Positions 5,591 to 5,940 of a DNA stretch of 5,940 bases are shown piece by piece. Below the pieces are notes generated by a model, which made no database searches, had not been told where the DNA came from, and was given only the letters and a program-made list of their open reading frames with translations. The stretch is taken from assembly GCA_937983085.1 (NCBI GenBank), contig CALJKZ010000460.1, forward strand, positions 1-5,940. Reading direction: 5' to 3'. Numbering within the stretch: position 1 is the first letter of the stretch; every line of letters starts with the position of its first letter. Source of the stretch: an uncultured Gemmatimonadales bacterium. GTDB lineage: Bacteria; Gemmatimonadota; Gemmatimonadetes; Longimicrobiales; Gaopeijiaceae. The position numbers and the translations under genes are program-made.

Positions 5591-5940
5591 TTGGGTGACG
5601 ATGCGACACCAACCCTGGAGGCACTCGCGGTGCGAGCCGGGGCGGGAGATCGGGACGCATTCGACGCTCTCGTTCGGAGGGTTCATCCAAGGCTGGCGCG
5701 CCTGGCCATCGCCAAGGTCGGCCCGGGAGACGACGCGGAGGAGTTGATCCAACGAACGCTGGTTCGCGTCTATCGAGGACTCCCTGGCTTCCGGGGAGAC
5801 AGCCGGGTGACCACCTGGATCTTCCGAATCGCCACCAACACCTGGATCGACATGGAACGGTCTCGTCGGAATCGACGCACCCGAGAGGAGCGCCCGGTGG
5901 CACCCGTGGGGCAGGGGCAACGGGGCCCGGAGGGGGACGG
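5591..5940 (+). CDS. ECF (RpoE-type) RNA polymerase sigma factor, 5' part
   Basis: The frame from TTG 5591 is open to the right edge and gives 116 residues of sigma-70 region 2 and the start of the linker. Region 2.1 is LAVRAGAGDRDAFDALVRRV (12-31), followed by HPRLARLAI. Region 2.2, the core RNA polymerase contact, is DDAEELIQRTLVRVYRGL (47-64). Regions 2.3-2.4, for -10 melting and recognition, are GFRGDSRVTTWIFRIATNTW (66-85) followed by IDMERSRRNRR. Residues 97-116 look like the flexible linker before region 4, which lies beyond the edge. ECF factors direct core polymerase to stress or envelope regulons and are often held by an anti-sigma factor encoded just downstream; that position is outside the window. 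The TTG start rests on the strong ribosome-binding site six bases upstream. GTG 5630 is a weaker alternative that would cut into region 2.1. Confidence 0.9.
   Translation, partial: MGDDATPTLEALAVRAGAGDRDAFDALVRRVHPRLARLAIAKVGPGDDAEELIQRTLVRVYRGLPGFRGDSRVTTWIFRIATNTWIDMERSRRNRRTREERPVAPVGQGQRGPEGD

Noticed and set aside
4818..5903. A 361-residue - strand open frame across the YdeI-type and sigma factor genes
   Set aside because: The sequence is Arg/Ser/Pro-rich without recognisable domains and opposes two frames with clear family motifs.
1..5940. Search for a multi-gene defence, toxin-antitoxin or mobile system
   Set aside because: No transposase, integrase, nuclease, reverse transcriptase, toxin-antitoxin pair, CRISPR repeats or terminal repeats were seen; the genes are unrelated housekeeping or envelope types on alternating strands.

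Overview
The window is about 5.9 kb of GC-rich, tightly packed bacterial chromosome with nine protein-coding genes, two of them cut by the window edges. I see no rRNA, tRNA, CRISPR array, insertion sequence or phage gene. The combination of GC-rich codon choice, GTG/TTG starts, secreted or lipoprotein beta-propellers, an FGE-like lipoprotein, a pilin with a two-cysteine C-terminal loop and an ECF sigma factor suggests a free-living Gram-negative such as Gemmatimonadota or a related phylum. This is an inference from gene style, not a marker-based placement.

Left part (1-2631): the end of a streptogramin-lyase-like (Vgb/SMP-30 type) beta-propeller gene on the + strand faces a convergent - strand gene for an FGE-sulfatase-domain lipoprotein that lacks the FGE active-site cysteines. 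A 171-base divergent gap, which carries a GC-rich hairpin, separates it from a + strand lipoprotein made of TolB/PD40-type propeller repeats.

Middle (2670-4408): a small membrane-anchored STM3941-like protein follows the propeller gene on the same strand. Its 3' end overlaps the 3' end of a convergent secreted NTF2/SnoaL-like protein by 40 bases. A HAD-family phosphatase is then transcribed divergently from the NTF2-like gene.

Right part (4435-5940): a solitary type IV pilin-like gene (- strand) converges on the HAD gene. Divergent from it is a DUF1905/YdeI-type protein (+). The window closes with the first 116 codons of an ECF RNA polymerase sigma factor (+). This gene is easy to miss because it starts with TTG and runs off the edge, but it has a strong Shine-Dalgarno sequence and a possible ECF-type promoter in front of it.

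The genes alternate in strand and share no single pathway, so this looks like ordinary chromosome with several envelope or secreted proteins rather than a dedicated multi-gene system. The points most worth following are the sigma factor with its possible autoregulatory promoter, the cysteine-less FGE-like lipoprotein, and the atypical pilin.
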